This document shows positions 36,017 through 45,252 of a stretch of DNA of 64,000 nucleotides, piece by piece. Source of the stretch: Paenibacillus senegalensis JC66 (GTDB taxonomy: Bacteria; Bacillota; Bacilli; Paenibacillales; NBRC-103111); assembly GCF_000285515.1 (NCBI RefSeq), contig NZ_HE610957.1, positions 513,981 through 577,980 on the forward strand, given 5' to 3'. The first letter of the stretch is position 1. Every line of letters starts with the position of its first letter. The translations under genes and the position numbers were made by a program. The notes beneath the pieces are model-generated. The model was not told the origin of the DNA. It searched no databases and was given only the letters and a program-made list of their open reading frames with translations.

Positions 36017-37144
36017 ATGACACTGAAAATCGGAAAAGTATCAACGTTGATGGCATCCGCCGTATTAACCGTGGGGATTTTGGCAGGCTGTGGAGCAGAC
36101 AACGGAAAAGGCGGGGAAACACCACCTGGAGAGCCTCAAGAGTCGCAAAGCCCTGAGACCTCCCCTACTCCGGACACAGACACAGAAGCTCCGGAGCTTG
36201 AAGGCAACGCACTGGAAAGTGCTGACGGACATTTGCAAATCCATGTTCCAGACGACTGGAAGGAAGATAATGAGCTGAACCCGCAAGCCCTGCTTGGCGC
36301 TTCCAACCGTGCACAGGAAAAATACTTTATCGCGCTTCCATTCCATAAATCCGATCTGGCTGACGATGCTGCATTGGATGATTTTGCAAGTGTAATGAAC
36401 GATAACCTGTCGATGAGCACGACCAATATGCAAATTGTAGACGAGCAAGATATCCAGATTGACGGAATGAATGCGAAACAATACGAATTGACCGCAGAAG
36501 TGGATCAGATCAAGGTTACTTATCTGTTGAACTACGTAGAGCAAGGCGAATATTTTTATCAACTGGCTACCTGGTCAACCCAATCAAAATTTGCTGAGCA
36601 TAAGTCTGAATTTGAACAGGTGCTGAAATCGTTCCGCGTCTTGACAGACACTCCGGACATCGGTGACGGCGGAACTGCAGGAGACGGTTCTGAAGTTACC
36701 CTGGAAGGTACTGACGGCTTGACGGCTATTACTTTGCCTCCCGGATGGCAGGAAATGCCTGGTCTCAATCCTGAAGCCTCCATTCAAGCAGCGAAAGTAA
36801 GCATGAGCGACGAAAATTATTTGCTGGTTATCTCTGAAAATAAAGCCGATTTCAGTGACGGTACAGCTTTGGAAGATTATATGGGACTAATCAAAGATAT
36901 CCAAATGGCGCAATCCATTGAAAATGGCAGCTTTACTGACCCACAGGCTTCGACCATCAATGGTATGAACGCTTATCAGTTCGAAGTTCGCGGCGAAGTT
37001 GAAAAAGTAAAAATCGGCTATTTGGTTACACTTATTGAGTCTAATGATCACTTCCATCAGGTCATCTTCTGGACAACAGACCACAAGCTGGATAACAGCA
37101 AAGGCGAATATCAAGAAGCGCTGCAAACCTTTGAAGCTAATTAA
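36017..37144 (+). CDS. Lipoprotein with two tandem homologous domains
   Basis: 375 residues. The signal peptide ends in lipobox LAGC with Cys25, then an acidic Pro/Ser/Thr linker. Two repeats of about 145 residues follow, roughly 62-205 and 225-373. Each has the same order of motifs: LPxxWxExxxLNPxA, an ExYxLxI/ALP strand, a D-A/G-x-LDDF helix, IxGMNAxQ(Y/F)E, E(V)xxIKxxYLxxxxE and W(S/T)T...FE. The single domain resembles PsbP/DUF1795-like folds found in surface lipoproteins, but I cannot assign a function. The gene stands alone and is divergent from ddl. Confidence 0.85.
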   Translation: MTLKIGKVSTLMASAVLTVGILAGCGADNGKGGETPPGEPQESQSPETSPTPDTDTEAPELEGNALESADGHLQIHVPDDWKEDNELNPQALLGASNRAQEKYFIALPFHKSDLADDAALDDFASVMNDNLSMSTTNMQIVDEQDIQIDGMNAKQYELTAEVDQIKVTYLLNYVEQGEYFYQLATWSTQSKFAEHKSEFEQVLKSFRVLTDTPDIGDGGTAGDGSEVTLEGTDGLTAITLPPGWQEMPGLNPEASIQAAKVSMSDENYLLVISENKADFSDGTALEDYMGLIKDIQMAQSIENGSFTDPQASTINGMNAYQFEVRGEVEKVKIGYLVTLIESNDHFHQVIFWTTDHKLDNSKGEYQEALQTFEAN

Positions 37145-37337
37145 TTGGTTTTTACCAGCGAATGATTATGGCCGTCCGCGCTTGCGCCCTGCGCGGCTTA
37201 ACCCGACGATCATTCTTGCCTGGAGCCTGAAATAAGCACGGAGTGCCTTTCTTATTGTATTGCGCCCTAGCTCCCCCGCTTATCGGCAAGGCCCCGGGGC
37301 AGCTTCCCCATCATCTTCCAGATGATTCCCTATATAA

Positions 37338-37385
37338 AGAGGCAGTCAGCGGTCATCTATAATGACGGCTGGCTGCCTTTTTATT
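37338..37385 (+). terminator. Intrinsic terminator of the two-repeat lipoprotein gene
   Basis: Long imperfect stem AGGCAGTCAGCGGTCAT/ATGACGGCTGGCTGCCT (37340-37356/37362-37378) with a five-base loop, followed by TTTTTATT. It lies between convergent genes. Confidence 0.85.
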
Positions 37386-37407
37386 GCCTATCCTCATGCG
37401 TGGAAGA

Positions 37408-38850
37408 TTATTTCGATTCGCCGCGCAAATAATTGTAAAATGGCTGATCAACCCAGAACGTATACGAGTTCACTTCTAGATCCGGGGCGACCTCTTTAAA
37501 TGCAGCAATTACACTCTCGGAATCCTCCAGCAGAGAAAATGATTGGGCCAAATAATTGCCGCTTTGGATGTACTGGTTAGAAATGACCGGAAACCCTTCA
37601 AGCTCCGTGTAGGAGTAATACAGCGGCTGCCACCAGGAGCCCAGCAGCAAGCCTGTCGTATCTTCAGAATCTTTCTTCGCATAAGTGCTGATCCATTCAT
37701 CGAATCTTGCTTTCTCATCGCCAGACTCAAACTCAAAGCTAAGATCGTATTCCTTGGAATATGCAATATAATTGCCATTTGCAATTTGTTTTACCTGATA
37801 ATCAGGAGTCTCAGTTGGTGTTCCCCACTCGCTTAAGTAAATAAAGGCAGAGGTTTTGGGCTCCAGCTGCACCTTGGCATCGATTTCCTCGCTTTTGATC
37901 AGCCCGATCAGCTGCAAGGCATGAGTAATATCGCTATGTCCGTATGTAATGGACAATTCAGGATCAAATTTTGGAGTGAAGCGGATATCCTTCATATTGT
38001 ACCCGGTGACCAGATCCTGCTGCAGTGCGGAATCTACGACCGGAGTCAGCTCATCCGAGGACAAAATGCCAATAGACTGCCAGGCCTGCAGCACCTTGCG
38101 GGCAATATCAGCATCGCTGATATGTCCTACGTAGTTTTTGTACTCTCCCTTGTACTCTACCAGCTTGCCGATAAGAATCGCCGCCCACTGCCCGGTTAAG
38201 ACCGTATTGGAACGAACATTCTTAAACAGCTCGGCAGGAATTATCTCATTATCAACCGCAGCCGCCCATTCCTGGGCTTGAGATAATGTTAAGCCGTTCC
38301 GGCCATTGTTATATTGAACCGGGGAGCCCTGCAAAATGCGCTGAACTTTATCCTCGGAATAGGTATAGGCCAGCTCCTTTAACCCGGCCGCTTTGACGAT
38401 CCACGCTGCCGCCTCTACTACCGTAGGCAAGCGCTGCCCATCAACGGCACCTTCCGCCAGAATCCCTTCCTGGTACAAGGCATTAATTGCTTCATACCAT
38501 TCATGGTTGTTCGCGAGATCCGAGAACACGGCCTGCTCCTCGGCAGCTTGCAGTCCAGCAGCTACAAATACAGCTTGCAAAAAGTCCCCTTTTGCCACTG
38601 TATCCTGAAAGGAAATCCCGTAGTAATGCTCTAGAAACGCGGAATATTCTGCAGTCAACCGGTCTTGAAAATCAGCTGCTTGTTTAGCCAGTGAGCTGTT
38701 ATGAACGGCCGCAGAGGACTTCGCAGAGGTTGTTCCGACCGCCGAAGCCGGGGTTTGTGCTGCTGCTCCGGTAAAGAGGGCCGCAGCTAGCGTTAATGCT
38801 CCTATTTTGCGAATGAAGGACGGGTTAAGCGGAATCAGAGGTTTGCTCAT
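37408..38850 (-). CDS. Secreted protein with SLH-like domain
   Basis: 480 residues. A Sec signal peptide with cleavage likely after TPASA (about residue 36). Residues about 108-157 (VFSDLANNHEWYEAINALYQEGIL... through AAAWIVKAAGL) follow the SLH pattern FSDV..HWAYEAI..L.E.GI..G....F.P, which anchors proteins to secondary cell wall polymers. Another possible SLH-like region lies at about 235-320. The C-terminal 150 residues are not recognised. AAGGAGAG precedes the ATG. The SLH assignment is by pattern, and the repeats are degenerate. Confidence 0.7.
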   Translation of the reverse strand: MSKPLIPLNPSFIRKIGALTLAAALFTGAAAQTPASAVGTTSAKSSAAVHNSSLAKQAADFQDRLTAEYSAFLEHYYGISFQDTVAKGDFLQAVFVAAGLQAAEEQAVFSDLANNHEWYEAINALYQEGILAEGAVDGQRLPTVVEAAAWIVKAAGLKELAYTYSEDKVQRILQGSPVQYNNGRNGLTLSQAQEWAAAVDNEIIPAELFKNVRSNTVLTGQWAAILIGKLVEYKGEYKNYVGHISDADIARKVLQAWQSIGILSSDELTPVVDSALQQDLVTGYNMKDIRFTPKFDPELSITYGHSDITHALQLIGLIKSEEIDAKVQLEPKTSAFIYLSEWGTPTETPDYQVKQIANGNYIAYSKEYDLSFEFESGDEKARFDEWISTYAKKDSEDTTGLLLGSWWQPLYYSYTELEGFPVISNQYIQSGNYLAQSFSLLEDSESVIAAFKEVAPDLEVNSYTFWVDQPFYNYLRGESK

Positions 38851-39086
38851 TAGTCAATCTCTCCTTAAATCATAATCGATTTTTCCTATAGTTTTTATAG
38901 GTTATAGAAAAGCAAGAGAACGTCTCCTGTCGGTTATGGACCACGGTAATCGACTGGAGATATGAAGCTCTGTTCTCTTAGCTTGTTTCTGTTGGACCGG
39001 GGCAGAACTTATTAAGCCAAACCACCCGGGCACCAGCCAGCTGGTTGCCATGATCGCCCGTTACCTTGTGTGCCTGGCTGGACTCA

Positions 39087-40073
39087 TTAAGCTCTTCGCC
39101 TGTTCAGATGGATGAATGTAATGGCCAAAGCCAATACGAGCACGCCACCGCGAACAATCGGCTGCGCATAGTACGGAAGCTGGATCATGGTGAGACCGTA
39201 AAGCAGCACACCGATCAGTACAGCGCCGAAAAACGTTCCAATAATGTTCGGCTTGCCCGCTCCAAAAACGGAAAATCCGACGAACACGGCTGCGACAGCT
39301 TCCATTAGCAGTGGAGCCCCTGCATCTACCTGACCGGTACCTACCCTGGCCGCAAAGAGTATGCCGGCAAAGGAGGCGAATAACCCTGACAAGATATATG
39401 CGGCAAAACGGATCTTGTTTACCTTAAGACCGGATAACCTTGCAGCTTCCTGATTGCCTCCGGTTATATACATTTGCCTGCCCCAGCGCGTGTATTTGAG
39501 AAAAATATGTGCGCCGATAACAGCCACAATCATAAGCACGACAGGTACAGGCAGGCCGAGGAATTCTCCCTGGCCGATCCAGCGAAACGCGGGGCTGAAT
39601 TCACCCGGCGCTTTGCCGCCATCGCTCATCGGCATATTTTTATAGATGGAGTAGCCTTTCGTATACGTTTTATGGATCCCATCTATCACATACATCATAG
39701 CCAAGGTGGCAAATAAATCCGGAATTCGGATTTTAACTATTAGAAAAGCGTTTATTAGTCCTATTGCAGCTCCCACCAAGAGGGGAACAATAATAACCAA
39801 ATACAGCGGCTGCTCGTACCAAACCATCAGGGAAGCGGTAACGACCGTGGATAGCGATACGGTAGAGCCGACCGAGAGGTCAAAGCCGTTGACAATCAGC
39901 GAGAAGGTAACCCCGATCGCAATAAAGGTAACAATCGAAATGGAACGGAGAATATCCGCAATATTGCGGTATTCCAAGAAATAATCCAAGCGGACGGAGA
40001 AAAAGAGAACAACTCCCGCAATGACGAGAAGGGCTCCGTACTTAAATAAAAAATCAAACAGTTTCTCTTTCAT
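39087..40073 (-). CDS. Ribose-type ABC transporter permease
   Basis: 328 residues of the RbsC/BPD_transp_2 family, with eight to ten membrane segments. Family motifs: GVTFSLIVNGFDLSVGSTVSL, TRWGRQMYITGGNQEAARLSGLKVNKIRFAAYILSG and FGAGKPNIIGTFFGAVLIG. Its ATG overlaps the ATPase stop as ATGA. It probably forms a homodimeric channel for a monosaccharide bound by the lipoprotein encoded at 41,979. Confidence 0.93.
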   Translation of the reverse strand: MKEKLFDFLFKYGALLVIAGVVLFFSVRLDYFLEYRNIADILRSISIVTFIAIGVTFSLIVNGFDLSVGSTVSLSTVVTASLMVWYEQPLYLVIIVPLLVGAAIGLINAFLIVKIRIPDLFATLAMMYVIDGIHKTYTKGYSIYKNMPMSDGGKAPGEFSPAFRWIGQGEFLGLPVPVVLMIVAVIGAHIFLKYTRWGRQMYITGGNQEAARLSGLKVNKIRFAAYILSGLFASFAGILFAARVGTGQVDAGAPLLMEAVAAVFVGFSVFGAGKPNIIGTFFGAVLIGVLLYGLTMIQLPYYAQPIVRGGVLVLALAITFIHLNRRRA

Positions 40074-41587
40074 GCTTGAGCCTCCTGTCCGGCACTGGCT
40101 AAAAACAGCAGCTGTTCCTGGGTTGCTTCCTCGCGGCTTAGTTCTTTCACGAACCGTCCGTCACACATTACATAGATCCGATCGGCAATTCCCATAATTT
40201 CCGCAAATTCGCATGATAAATAAACAATACCCTTTCCCTGCTGTGCCAATTGGCCGATAATTTTGAAAATATCACTTTTGGCGCCTACATCAACACCCTT
40301 AGTCGGTTCATCCAGCAGGAATACATCCGCTTCGGTAGGCAGCCACTTGCCTATAGCGACTTTTTGCTGATTGCCGCCGCTCAAGTAGCCGACCAGCTGA
40401 TCGATCGTTGGCGTCTTGACGCCCAGCCGTCCAACAATTTCATTCGAAGATTGATTCTCCGCTTTTCTGCGCATAAAGCCTAACGAGCTAAGCCGCTTCA
40501 AATTAGGCAGCGTAATATTAACGCCTACACTTTCATCTACAAGAATTCCCTGTTTACGTCGTTCCTCCGGGACGAGAACGATCCCTTTTTGCACAGCGTC
40601 CGCCGGGCTTTTGAGATCGATCTTGCGCCCACCCAGCATGAGCGTTCCTTCATCCGGAGGATCCGCCCCGAACAGCACCCGGGACAGCTCCGTCTTGCCG
40701 GCGCCAACCAAGCCGATAACGCCAACGATCTCTCCACGGTGCAGTTTGAAGCTGACTTCCTTCACCTTACCGCCGCGGCTCAAGCCGTTTGCTTCCAGCA
40801 GAAGCTCACCGCGCTTCGCCTCCAGCTTGGGAAACTCCTGATCGAAGCTTTTGCCCAGCATGTGGAACACCACATCCTTGCCATCTGTCTCCGCAGCCGG
40901 CTTCGTCATTACATGGCGGCCATCGCGCATGACCGTTACCCGGTCACACATCCGAAACACTTCCGGCAATCGATGTGTAATAAAAATCATGCCTACACCG
41001 GATTGCTTCAACCGCTCCATGATCACAAACAGCCTCTCGGTTTCCTCCTGACTGAGCGGAGCTGTTGGCTCGTCCAATATAATGAACTTGGCCTTCTCTG
41101 CCAAGCAGCGGGCTATCAGCACAAGCTGCTTGTCCGATAAGGAGAGCTCCGCTACCTTTTTACCAAGCGGAATGTTGGGATCCAGCAGTTGAAGCGCCTC
41201 GCGCGCTTCGCGATGGACCGAGCCCCACTTTACCCACTGCTTGCCGGAGGATGCAGACATCCGATCCAGCCATATATTTTCTGCGACAGAAAGCTCAGGA
41301 ACTAATGCGGTGTCGACCTCCTGATAGACACACTGGATTCCATGCTTTTTCGCTTCCGCAGGTGTTGAAATCTTCACCGGCTCCTTATTGATCATAATCG
41401 TTCCGCCTTCAGCCGCATACGCCCCGGACAGGATTTTCATCAGAGTGCTCTTCCCCGCTCCGTTGGCACCAAGCAGTGCATGAATTTCCCCGCCCTTGAG
41501 GGAGAAGCTGACATCACGAAGAGCGGCCACTCCGGCAAATGATTTCGATATACCGTTCATTTCCAGCAGGTTTACGGACTCTGACAC
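40070..41587 (-). CDS. Ribose/galactoside-type ABC transporter ATPase (two nucleotide-binding domains)
   Basis: 505 residues, the RbsA/MglA size. The first domain has Walker A GANGAGKST, signature ELSLSDKQLVLIARCLA and Walker B FIILDEPTAPL. The second domain has the degenerate Walker A VGLVGAGKTELSRVLFG, signature LSGGNQQKVAIGKWL and LLDEPTKGVDVGAKSD. It drives import through the following permease. A GTG at 41587 is the likely start, with AAGGAGG somewhat far (12 bases) upstream. Confidence 0.94.
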   Translation of the reverse strand: MSESVNLLEMNGISKSFAGVAALRDVSFSLKGGEIHALLGANGAGKSTLMKILSGAYAAEGGTIMINKEPVKISTPAEAKKHGIQCVYQEVDTALVPELSVAENIWLDRMSASSGKQWVKWGSVHREAREALQLLDPNIPLGKKVAELSLSDKQLVLIARCLAEKAKFIILDEPTAPLSQEETERLFVIMERLKQSGVGMIFITHRLPEVFRMCDRVTVMRDGRHVMTKPAAETDGKDVVFHMLGKSFDQEFPKLEAKRGELLLEANGLSRGGKVKEVSFKLHRGEIVGVIGLVGAGKTELSRVLFGADPPDEGTLMLGGRKIDLKSPADAVQKGIVLVPEERRKQGILVDESVGVNITLPNLKRLSSLGFMRRKAENQSSNEIVGRLGVKTPTIDQLVGYLSGGNQQKVAIGKWLPTEADVFLLDEPTKGVDVGAKSDIFKIIGQLAQQGKGIVYLSCEFAEIMGIADRIYVMCDGRFVKELSREEATQEQLLFLASAGQEAQA

Positions 41588-41918
41588 GTTCGTTCGCCAC
41601 CTCCTTGCTAAATCTGTGACTTGGCTTCACATACCAGCCAGCCCAGCTCAACTCTCCCGTTTTTTAGGAAGCTAACCCGGCGATACTCCAAAACCCAGTA
41701 TACTAGAATAGTCCCGCAAAGTGGAGCCCTACTGCAAAGCAATGACGTCCTACTTTGCGAGAGCCTCATAAACATTCGATTATCATCCTTACGCATAGAT
41801 CCTAACAAAGCTTAGAACCAAATTAGATATTGACCAGAAAATGATTCCTGTAGTCTGCATCTAATTACCGCCGTTTCGGGAAGCAAACCAATTATGCCAA
41901 ATGCTCATTACATCAAAG
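41588..41918. other. Long intercistronic gap before the ATPase gene
   Basis: No real gene seen. A 66-codon frame (41608-41808, minus) lacks a ribosome binding site and homology. The gap is unusually long for a sugar ABC operon and may hold an internal promoter. Confidence 0.4.
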
Positions 41919-41947
41919 AAAAGCCCATCGGAACGAGCCAATGGGTT
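41919..41947 (-). terminator. Hairpin after the binding-protein gene (partial terminator)
   Basis: On the minus strand AACCCAT (41947-41941) pairs with ATGGGCTT (41928-41921), then TTTTCTTTG. It lies 32 bp after the stop of the binding-protein gene and before the ATPase gene, a place where partial termination keeps binding protein in excess. Confidence 0.65.
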
Positions 41948-41978
41948 CTCCTTGCTGCTATTTGGAAGAGCAGACTTA

Positions 41979-43106
41979 TTAATTCGCTACGGCTTCCTCC
42001 AGCTCTTTCATCCAGTCAAGATAGCCTTGCTCACTGGCTCCCCAGCCTTCTACGTACTCGGAAAGCTCAGAGGTGGAAACTTCGTGGTCAGGCAATTGAT
42101 CTCTGGATACAAATACCGGATCAAGAACAATGCTTGCCTCTGGCTGGTCGCCATTAAACAGCTGGTACAAAATTCTCGCCTGTACCCGGCCGATATCGGA
42201 TGGATCTACGGCTGCTGTAGCAATCCAAGGGCTTTCCGGATCTTGAATGATTTGCAAATCTTCATCACTTAAGTCAATTCCGTAAAGCTTGATTTCTTCA
42301 CGGCCAGAAGCTTGAATTGCACGGGCTGCGCCTTTAGCAAATTCATCCCATGTAGTCCACACGGCATCAATATCGCCTGGATTAGGATACTGGGTCAGAA
42401 TGGACTGCATTTGAGCCTCCGCATCAAGGTTAGGGTTGGAGGCGTTCCCGAAGGTTGCTATCTCCGTGATTCCGGGATTTTCACTCAAAAATCTTTCATA
42501 TACTTCGTAACGTCTTTCCATAGGCGCGAAACCGGCTACCCATACACGAACGATGTTTCCTTCGCCGCCAATATCTTCTTTCAGAGCTTCAAGCGTTAAT
42601 TCTGCCATTTTGTGATCATTTTGCGAAAGAACAGGCACACCCTCAACTTGAATATCAGCATCGAACACCACGACCGAGATATCTTGCTCAATCGCACGGA
42701 TTACGCCAGGCTCCAAAGCTTCCGCTTGACCATGGTCAATCAGAATGCCATCAAAACGCTGGTTGATCGCAGCATCCAGATGTGAAGCCATCTGAGCCAA
42801 ATCGTTGCGGGAGTCAAAGACGCTAACTTCTCCGCCAAACTTCTCGATTTGCTCGGTTACACCCTCTACATACTGGGCAGAAAAGGTTCCTTGGTTAAAT
42901 TGCATAATCAGTGCAACACGCTTGCCTTCCAGCGGATGCGGTTCGCCAGCTTGCTCGGTCGGCTCGCTTTGTCCGCCGCCTTCACTGCCTTGGTTATTGT
43001 TGCCCTCTGCCGGACCTGCTGGCGCCTGTCCACAAGCGGATACGATCAGCATGACCGCCAAGAGTCCAACCAAGAGCTGAACCCACGATTTGTTTCTTTT
43101 CCCCAT
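41979..43106 (-). CDS. Ribose-type sugar-binding lipoprotein
   Basis: 375 residues. Lipobox VSAC with Cys25, a Gly/Asn/Glu linker, then a peripla_BP_4 (RbsB-like) domain: RVALIMQFNQGTFSAQYVEGVTEQIEKFGG, SHLDAAINQRFDGILIDHG, SVVVFDADIQVEGVPVLSQNDH, AVWTTWDEFAKGAARAIQ. It binds a monosaccharide or related small ligand for the ATPase/permease pair. First gene of the operon, with a consensus promoter upstream. Confidence 0.92.
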   Translation of the reverse strand: MGKRNKSWVQLLVGLLAVMLIVSACGQAPAGPAEGNNNQGSEGGGQSEPTEQAGEPHPLEGKRVALIMQFNQGTFSAQYVEGVTEQIEKFGGEVSVFDSRNDLAQMASHLDAAINQRFDGILIDHGQAEALEPGVIRAIEQDISVVVFDADIQVEGVPVLSQNDHKMAELTLEALKEDIGGEGNIVRVWVAGFAPMERRYEVYERFLSENPGITEIATFGNASNPNLDAEAQMQSILTQYPNPGDIDAVWTTWDEFAKGAARAIQASGREEIKLYGIDLSDEDLQIIQDPESPWIATAAVDPSDIGRVQARILYQLFNGDQPEASIVLDPVFVSRDQLPDHEVSTSELSEYVEGWGASEQGYLDWMKELEEAVAN

Positions 43107-43165
43107 CTCTCTCTACTCCTCCTTAGTTACTGTGTCAATAAGCTCAAGCTCTCTATCATTCGACA

Positions 43166-43205
43166 CCCATTGACAAATAATAGCTTTTTTTGACCCCATT
43201 GACAA
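43166..43205. repeat. Direct repeat CCCATTGACAA in the leader of the ribose-type operon
   Basis: Exact 11-bp copies at 43166-43176 and 43195-43205, 29 bp apart, between the predicted start of transcription and the first gene. They may be regulator half-sites. Confidence 0.6.
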
Positions 43206-43225
43206 TACTATGTTAATAATAAAAT

Positions 43226-43254
43226 AATATACGGCTTATTTCCTACTATGTCAA
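43226..43254 (-). promoter_or_regulatory. Sigma-A promoter of the ribose-type operon
   Basis: On the minus strand TTGACA (43254-43249), a 17-bp spacer, and TATATT (43231-43226). Transcription should start near 43219, about 110 bp before the ATG. Confidence 0.8.
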
Positions 43255-43304
43255 TCGGATTTTATAAGTTTAATAGACATTTTTTTATCGATAGTGCATT
43301 TTGA

Positions 43305-43342
43305 ATAAAAAACCTCTCCTCAGCAGGCTGCTGGGGAAAGGT
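43305..43342 (-). terminator. Intrinsic terminator of the siderophore transport operon
   Basis: Stem 43312-43325/43329-43342 (ACCTCTCCTCAGCA against TGCTGGGGAAAGGT, two imperfect positions) followed on the minus strand by TTTTTTATTC. Confidence 0.85.
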
Positions 43343-43397
43343 ATCCAGGTCGCTTAAAAATCTATTTGTGTTCTGGAGAGCAACTCGGTGTTAACGA

Positions 43398-44408
43398 TTA
43401 TTTAACGGCTGCATCAACTTCCTTCACCATTTCAGCTACTGAGATGAGACCGCCTCCGGAGAGGTACCAGTAGTTCGGATCCAAGTACACAATTTGATCC
43501 TCTTCATAAGCAGTTGTTCTTTTCACCAGCTCATTCTCGACAATTTGCTTAGCGGTAGATTCCCCAGTTGTAACGACAGCTCCACGGTCAACGACGAATA
43601 AATAATCCGGATTCTTTTCCTGAATATATTCAAAAGATATGGTCATGCCATGTGTGGATACTTCAATACTGTCATCAACCGGGGCAAGGCCAAATACGTC
43701 ATGCAGAATCCCAAAGCGGGATCCTGGACCATAAGCGCTGATGTTGCCATCGTTAGCCAAAATGATCAAAGCGTTTTTACCGCTGGCTGTTGCTTTCTCA
43801 TTCAGTGCAGCGATCGCGTTTTCGACAGCCTCCAGTTCAGCTTCGACTTCAGCTTCCTTGCCGAAAATCTCTCCCAATACACGGGCATTTTCTTCATAGG
43901 ACTCCAAATATCTGGAAGTATCAACCCCCAGGAAAATAGTCGGTCCAAGCTTGGACAGCTCGTCATAAAATTCAGATTGACGTCCGGAAATAATGATCAG
44001 ATCAGGATCGATTTCACTGATTGCTTCAAAATCAGCTTCTTTCAACGAGCCGACATTGATATATTGGGAGTCCTCATATTTGGACAAATAGGGTGGAATA
44101 TTGGCTTGAGGAACACCGGTAACTTCGATACCGAGTTTGTCCAGAGAATCCAGTACGCCAAAATCAAATACAACGATTTTCTCGGGATTTTTGGTAACAG
44201 GCGTTTCTCCCAATTCATGAGTAATGACCAATTCCTCAGGTGATTCCGCTTGACCAGGCTCAGGCGAAGATGAAGGGCTCTCCGAAGGAGCCGCTCCTTG
44301 GTTGGCATTCTCCCCTTCAGGCGGCGTCGAAGTCGGCTGCGAGCCGCAGGCTGCAACGACTAAAGAAAATGCCAGGACTAGCAAAATAAGGGACAGCTTT
44401 CTGTTCAT
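43398..44408 (-). CDS. yclQ: Ferric-siderophore-binding lipoprotein (YclQ type)
   Basis: 336 residues. Lipobox VAAC with Cys21, Gly/Pro/Ser linker, then a TroA/FepB-type binding domain: ITHELGETPVTKNPEKIVVFDFGVLDSLDKLGIEVTGVP, FEAISEIDPDLIIISGRQSEFYDELSKLGPTIFLGVDT. The order permease-permease-ATPase-binding protein and the sequence type match B. subtilis YclNOPQ, which imports petrobactin and related catecholate chelates. The ATG at 44408 (MNRKL) sits nine bases after GGAG; an ATG two codons upstream is the alternative. Last gene of the operon. Confidence 0.88.
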   Translation of the reverse strand: MNRKLSLILLVLAFSLVVAACGSQPTSTPPEGENANQGAAPSESPSSSPEPGQAESPEELVITHELGETPVTKNPEKIVVFDFGVLDSLDKLGIEVTGVPQANIPPYLSKYEDSQYINVGSLKEADFEAISEIDPDLIIISGRQSEFYDELSKLGPTIFLGVDTSRYLESYEENARVLGEIFGKEAEVEAELEAVENAIAALNEKATASGKNALIILANDGNISAYGPGSRFGILHDVFGLAPVDDSIEVSTHGMTISFEYIQEKNPDYLFVVDRGAVVTTGESTAKQIVENELVKRTTAYEEDQIVYLDPNYWYLSGGGLISVAEMVKEVDAAVK

Positions 44409-44493
44409 TACCATTCACTCCTATAATATATTTGTTTCTTTCTATGTGTAGATGGGAAAGCCCATAGAAACACGATGCCGAGTTATTAAGAGA

Positions 44494-45252
44494 TTACGAA
44501 AAATAGATGCAAATTCGTTTGCCGTTAATGTGTTCAATCTGAATATCCATATCGTATATTTCTTTAAGCACGGGGCTTTGAATGATGTCATCCGTAGGCC
44601 CTTCCTTTACGACATGGCCATTTTTGAGAGCGACTATATAATCCGAGTAACAGGAAGCAAAGTTAATATCATGCAGAACAAGCACAATAGTTTTTCCTAG
44701 ATCGGCTACCAGGCGCTGCAGCACTTTCATAATTTGCACAGAATGCTTCATGTCGAGATTGTTAAGCGGTTCGTCAAGCAAAATGTAGTCCGTATTCTGG
44801 GCAAGAACCATAGCTATGTAAGCTCTTTGCCGCTGTCCTCCGCTCAATTCATCCAAATATTTGTCCTGCATATCTTGCAGATCCATATATTGGATCGCCT
44901 CATCAACAAATTCCCAGTCCTCTTTGCTCAGCCTTCCTTGCGAGTAAGGAAAGCGCCCAAAGCTGACGAGTTCCCTTACACTGAGGCGGATATTGATGTG
45001 GTTGGCCTGCTTCAGAATCGATAGTTTTTTGGCCAGCTCCTGGCTTTTCCACTCGCCGATTTCTTTAGTGTCGATGAGAATTTGCCCGGCGTTCTTGCCT
45101 ATCAGCCGGCTGACCATCGATAGCAGGGTGCTTTTGCCGGCGCCGTTGGGCCCTATAAAGGAAGTTATTTTCCCTTTGGCAATGGATAAGGTGACGTTGT
45201 CCACAACGTTTTTATTGGCGTATTGTTTAGTAATTTGCTTAACTTCTACCAT
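44494..45252 (-). CDS. yclP: Iron-siderophore ABC transporter ATPase (YclP type)
   Basis: 252 residues. Walker A GPNGAGKST, signature LDELSGGQRQRAYIAMVLAQ, Walker B DYILLDEPLNNLD and switch His in LVLHDINFA. FecE/YclP-type ATPase energising the two permeases encoded immediately upstream; it overlaps the second permease gene by seven bases. Confidence 0.93.
   Translation of the reverse strand: MVEVKQITKQYANKNVVDNVTLSIAKGKITSFIGPNGAGKSTLLSMVSRLIGKNAGQILIDTKEIGEWKSQELAKKLSILKQANHINIRLSVRELVSFGRFPYSQGRLSKEDWEFVDEAIQYMDLQDMQDKYLDELSGGQRQRAYIAMVLAQNTDYILLDEPLNNLDMKHSVQIMKVLQRLVADLGKTIVLVLHDINFASCYSDYIVALKNGHVVKEGPTDDIIQSPVLKEIYDMDIQIEHINGKRICIYFS

Noticed and set aside
39030..39085. Terminator after the ribose-type permease gene (CCAGCCAG/CTGGCTGG)
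   Set aside because: 8-bp arms are separated by more than 30 bases and no T tract follows.
41608..41808. 66-codon minus-strand frame in the sugar ABC operon gap
   Set aside because: No ribosome binding site and no recognisable protein features.
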